From Bremerella sp. TYQ1 (lineage in GTDB: Bacteria; Planctomycetota; Planctomycetia; Pirellulales; Pirellulaceae), in NCBI RefSeq assembly GCF_020150455.1, contig NZ_CP083740.1, positions 2,480,001-2,544,000 on the forward strand: a DNA stretch of 64,000 nt, in the 5' to 3' direction. A program made the position numbers and the translations under genes. Below, in pieces: positions 61,965 to 64,000 of this stretch (position 1 is its first letter; each line of letters begins with the position of its first letter). The notes below the pieces were generated by a model that saw only the letters and a list, made by a program, of their open reading frames with translations, was not told the origin of the DNA and searched no databases.

Positions 61965-64000
61965 CTACTGCTGCGGCGGCTGCTGAGGGGGTTGTTGCCC
62001 TGGCGGCGGGTTCTTCGCAGGCATCGTATCGCTGATGATGCCCATCGATTCAATCATCGTGTCATTGGTAATCTCGTTGTGGCTCAGCACGATCAAGTCA
62101 GGAATGAAGTTCCCTGTCAGCTGCTTGACGGCCGGTCGAATCTGCGGATTGACCAACACGATCGGCGGCTTGCCAATCTCACGCAGCTTCTCGATCCCTG
62201 CCCCGATCGACTTGCATGTCATCTCGATGGCTTGCGGACTCATACGTGCGAATGCCCCACGTTCCATATCAATCCCAGCCGCGATGCGGTCTTGCATGGC
62301 CGGATCGAGCGGCACTACGTAGACGCGGTTTTCTTTGTCGCGATATTTCGTGCAGATGGTGCGAGCCAGCTTATGCCGGACAAATTCCGTCAGCCAAACC
62401 GGATCCTTCGTGCGGCCGATATGGTCGCCCAACGTTTCCAGGATGCGAGCCAATTGCCGGATCGAAACTTCTTCACGAAGCAGCAGCTGCAGCACCGCTT
62501 GAACGTCGCCGATCTTCATCGCCCCAGGAATAAGCTCGTCGACCACTGCCGGCGAAGTTTCTTTCAATTCGTCCAGCAAGTGCTTCGTCGCATCACGGGT
62601 AAGCAGTTCGTCGGCGTGCTTCTTCGACACACGCTGCAAGTGCGTTGCGAGAACCGATGTCGGCTCGACGATCGTATAGCCCATCATCTCGGCTTGCGGC
62701 CGCATGCCGGGATCGATCCAAACCGCTGGCTGATTGAACGCGGGGTCGCGAGTTTTCTCGCCAGGAAGTTCTCCCTTGGCGCCACTCATGGCAATCGCTA
62801 GCAAACCATCGGGGTAAATCGTGTTCTCGGCAACGACGTTGTTGCTGATCTTGATGCGGTATTGGTTCTCGTGCAGCCGCATGTTGTCGCGGATACGAAC
62901 CTTCGGCAGGATCACGCCAATCTCGCTGGCCACGTTCTGACGAACCCCGGTCACACGTGGCAGCAGGTCGCCGCCGCGGTTGGGGGCCGCCAGGCGAACG
63001 AGTCCGACGCCAAGTTCCATTTCCATCGGATCGACCGTTAAGTAATCCTCGATGCGGTCGTCTTTCTTGGCTGCTTCCTGCTCTTCCTTTTGTTTCTTTT
63101 CGACTTCTGCTTCTTCCGTTTTCGTCTTTTGGGTTTGGCCCTTCTTCGTCATCACCGCAATGCTCACGCACCCGGCTCCAATGACCAATAGTGGCAACGT
63201 CGGCAGACCTGAGAAGATCAACAGCCCCAGGAAACAGCCAGCGACGCCCAAGGCTTCCGGGCGCGAGAACAGCTGCTTGATGAATTCCACCGGCAGGTTC
63301 GATTCTTCGGTGCTTCGAGTCACCAACAAACCAGCGGCCAACGAAATCAGAAACGCGGGAACCTGGCTCACCAGGCCGTCACCGATGGTCAACTTGGTAT
63401 AAACCTGAGCCGCTTCCAGCACTTCCATTCCGGAAGAAACGCCGATGATCAAACCACCGACGATATTAATCAGCGTGATAACAATACCTGCGATCGCATC
63501 GCCACGGACGAATTTACTCGCACCATCCATCGCCCCGAAGAAGTCGGCCTGCTGCGTGATTTCGGCTCGACGCTGCTGGGCTTCCACTTCGTCGATGATC
63601 CCGGCGTTCAAGTCGGCATCGATCGCCATCTGACGACCAGGCATCCCGTCCAACGCAAAACGTGCGGCCACTTCACTAATACGTGTCGCACCTTTGGTGA
63701 TCACCAGAAACTGGATGAGCACGATGATGATAAAGATAATGATCCCGACTTCGACGCGGTCGCCAGCGACGAATTCGCCAAAGCTTTGAATCACGCCACC
63801 AGCCGCATCCATCCCTTCCGAGGCCGCCCCCGTTAGGATGAGTCGCGTGGTGGCCACGTTCAAAACCAGTCGAGCCAACGTAGTCGCAAGCAGCAGCGAC
63901 GGAAAAATATTGAATTCCAGCGGCGTCTTCACATAGATAGTCGTCAGCAGAATGATCACACCGGCGGTGATATTTGCCGTCAGCAGCAAATTCATCAGCG
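61965..64000 (-). CDS. flhA: Flagellar export gate protein FlhA (5' end beyond window)
   Basis: 677 residues visible, and the frame is open at the window edge: the ATG at 63995 is preceded by a codon for leucine (LMNLLLTANITAGVIILL), inside the first membrane helices of the family, so about 30 N-terminal residues are missing. Membrane spans at about 2-18, 90-110, 165-190 and 250-280 and a large cytosolic domain follow. The conserved FHIPEP-type segment is FALDGMPGRQMAIDADLNAG, with RAEITQQADFFGAMDGASKF. The C-terminus is unusually Pro/Gln-rich (PPPGQQPPQQPPQQ). It forms the export nonamer of the flagellar type III secretion system. Confidence 0.95.
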   Translation of the reverse strand, partial: LMNLLLTANITAGVIILLTTIYVKTPLEFNIFPSLLLATTLARLVLNVATTRLILTGAASEGMDAAGGVIQSFGEFVAGDRVEVGIIIFIIIVLIQFLVITKGATRISEVAARFALDGMPGRQMAIDADLNAGIIDEVEAQQRRAEITQQADFFGAMDGASKFVRGDAIAGIVITLINIVGGLIIGVSSGMEVLEAAQVYTKLTIGDGLVSQVPAFLISLAAGLLVTRSTEESNLPVEFIKQLFSRPEALGVAGCFLGLLIFSGLPTLPLLVIGAGCVSIAVMTKKGQTQKTKTEEAEVEKKQKEEQEAAKKDDRIEDYLTVDPMEMELGVGLVRLAAPNRGGDLLPRVTGVRQNVASEIGVILPKVRIRDNMRLHENQYRIKISNNVVAENTIYPDGLLAIAMSGAKGELPGEKTRDPAFNQPAVWIDPGMRPQAEMMGYTIVEPTSVLATHLQRVSKKHADELLTRDATKHLLDELKETSPAVVDELIPGAMKIGDVQAVLQLLLREEVSIRQLARILETLGDHIGRTKDPVWLTEFVRHKLARTICTKYRDKENRVYVVPLDPAMQDRIAAGIDMERGAFARMSPQAIEMTCKSIGAGIEKLREIGKPPIVLVNPQIRPAVKQLTGNFIPDLIVLSHNEITNDTMIESMGIISDTMPAKNPPPGQQPPQQPPQQ

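Overview
The window reads as a chromosomal segment of a planctomycete, most likely of the Pirellulales (Blastopirellula, Bremerella or Rhodopirellula-like). This is inferred from two DUF1559 prepilin-like proteins with the [22 protein letters not shown] leader region, their paired carboxypeptidase-regulatory-like lipoproteins, a DUF1080 protein, an ECF sigma factor followed by a FecR-type membrane protein, and a lateral flagellar regulatory cluster. Genes are dense, lie on both strands and mostly have recognisable Shine-Dalgarno sequences. GTG starts are used several times.

Layout. 1-5.2 kb: signalling genes (a truncated PAS histidine kinase, a CheA-like kinase and a receiver protein), a HAD phosphatase and a DUF1080 protein. 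5.3-8.0 kb: ilvD, then a small ORF with a nucleotidyltransferase-fold gene. 8.0-14.4 kb: a secreted esterase, the first DUF1559/lipoprotein pair, a second HAD phosphatase, an unknown gene and a YjfB-like motility peptide. 14.6-17.8 kb: an AAA ATPase plus VWA pair. 18-26.4 kb: unknown membrane and secreted proteins, an HD phosphohydrolase, purB, a Fur-family regulator and FlgM. 26.4-27.5 kb has no convincing gene. 27.5-31.9 kb: small ORFs, one of them L7/L12-like, then the operon ECF sigma - FecR - DUF1559 - lipoprotein. 32-39 kb: a secreted TIM-barrel hydrolase, a double endonuclease/exonuclease/phosphatase protein, an enoyl-CoA hydratase and an RpoD-type sigma factor. 39-43.6 kb: a barnase-barstar operon, an MscS channel and small ORFs. 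52.4-58.2 kb: an outer-membrane-like protein, metF, a sugar nucleotidyltransferase-like protein, a diguanylate cyclase and an AstE/AspA-type deacylase. 58.4-64 kb: fliA, a small membrane protein, flhG, flhF and flhA, the last running off the window.

The accessory core is 43.6-51.9 kb. A 38-bp segment of tRNA-Leu(CAA), 51879-51916, is repeated exactly at 44985-45022, bounding a segment of about 6.9 kb. Inside are a ribbon-helix-helix gene, a 157-bp set of nested inverted repeats, an HUH replication initiator (interrupted by one in-frame TGA), an excisionase-like gene, a tyrosine recombinase, and a two-gene module made of a DUF4297/Cap4-like nuclease and a HerA ATPase. A direct repeat of GGTGACAC-TTTA-GGTGACAC sits just inside both ends, as recombinase arm sites would. 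I read this as an integrative element that can replicate by rolling circle and carries a HerA-type defence cargo. A second tyrosine recombinase lies just outside the att copy, which suggests that this tRNA has been hit more than once.

The flagellar genes cooperate: FliA (sigma-28) is encoded with FlhF/FlhG/FlhA, its anti-sigma factor FlgM lies 32 kb away, and the CheA/receiver pair and the YjfB-like peptide may belong to the same motility programme. FlhG lacks both lysines expected in its P-loop.
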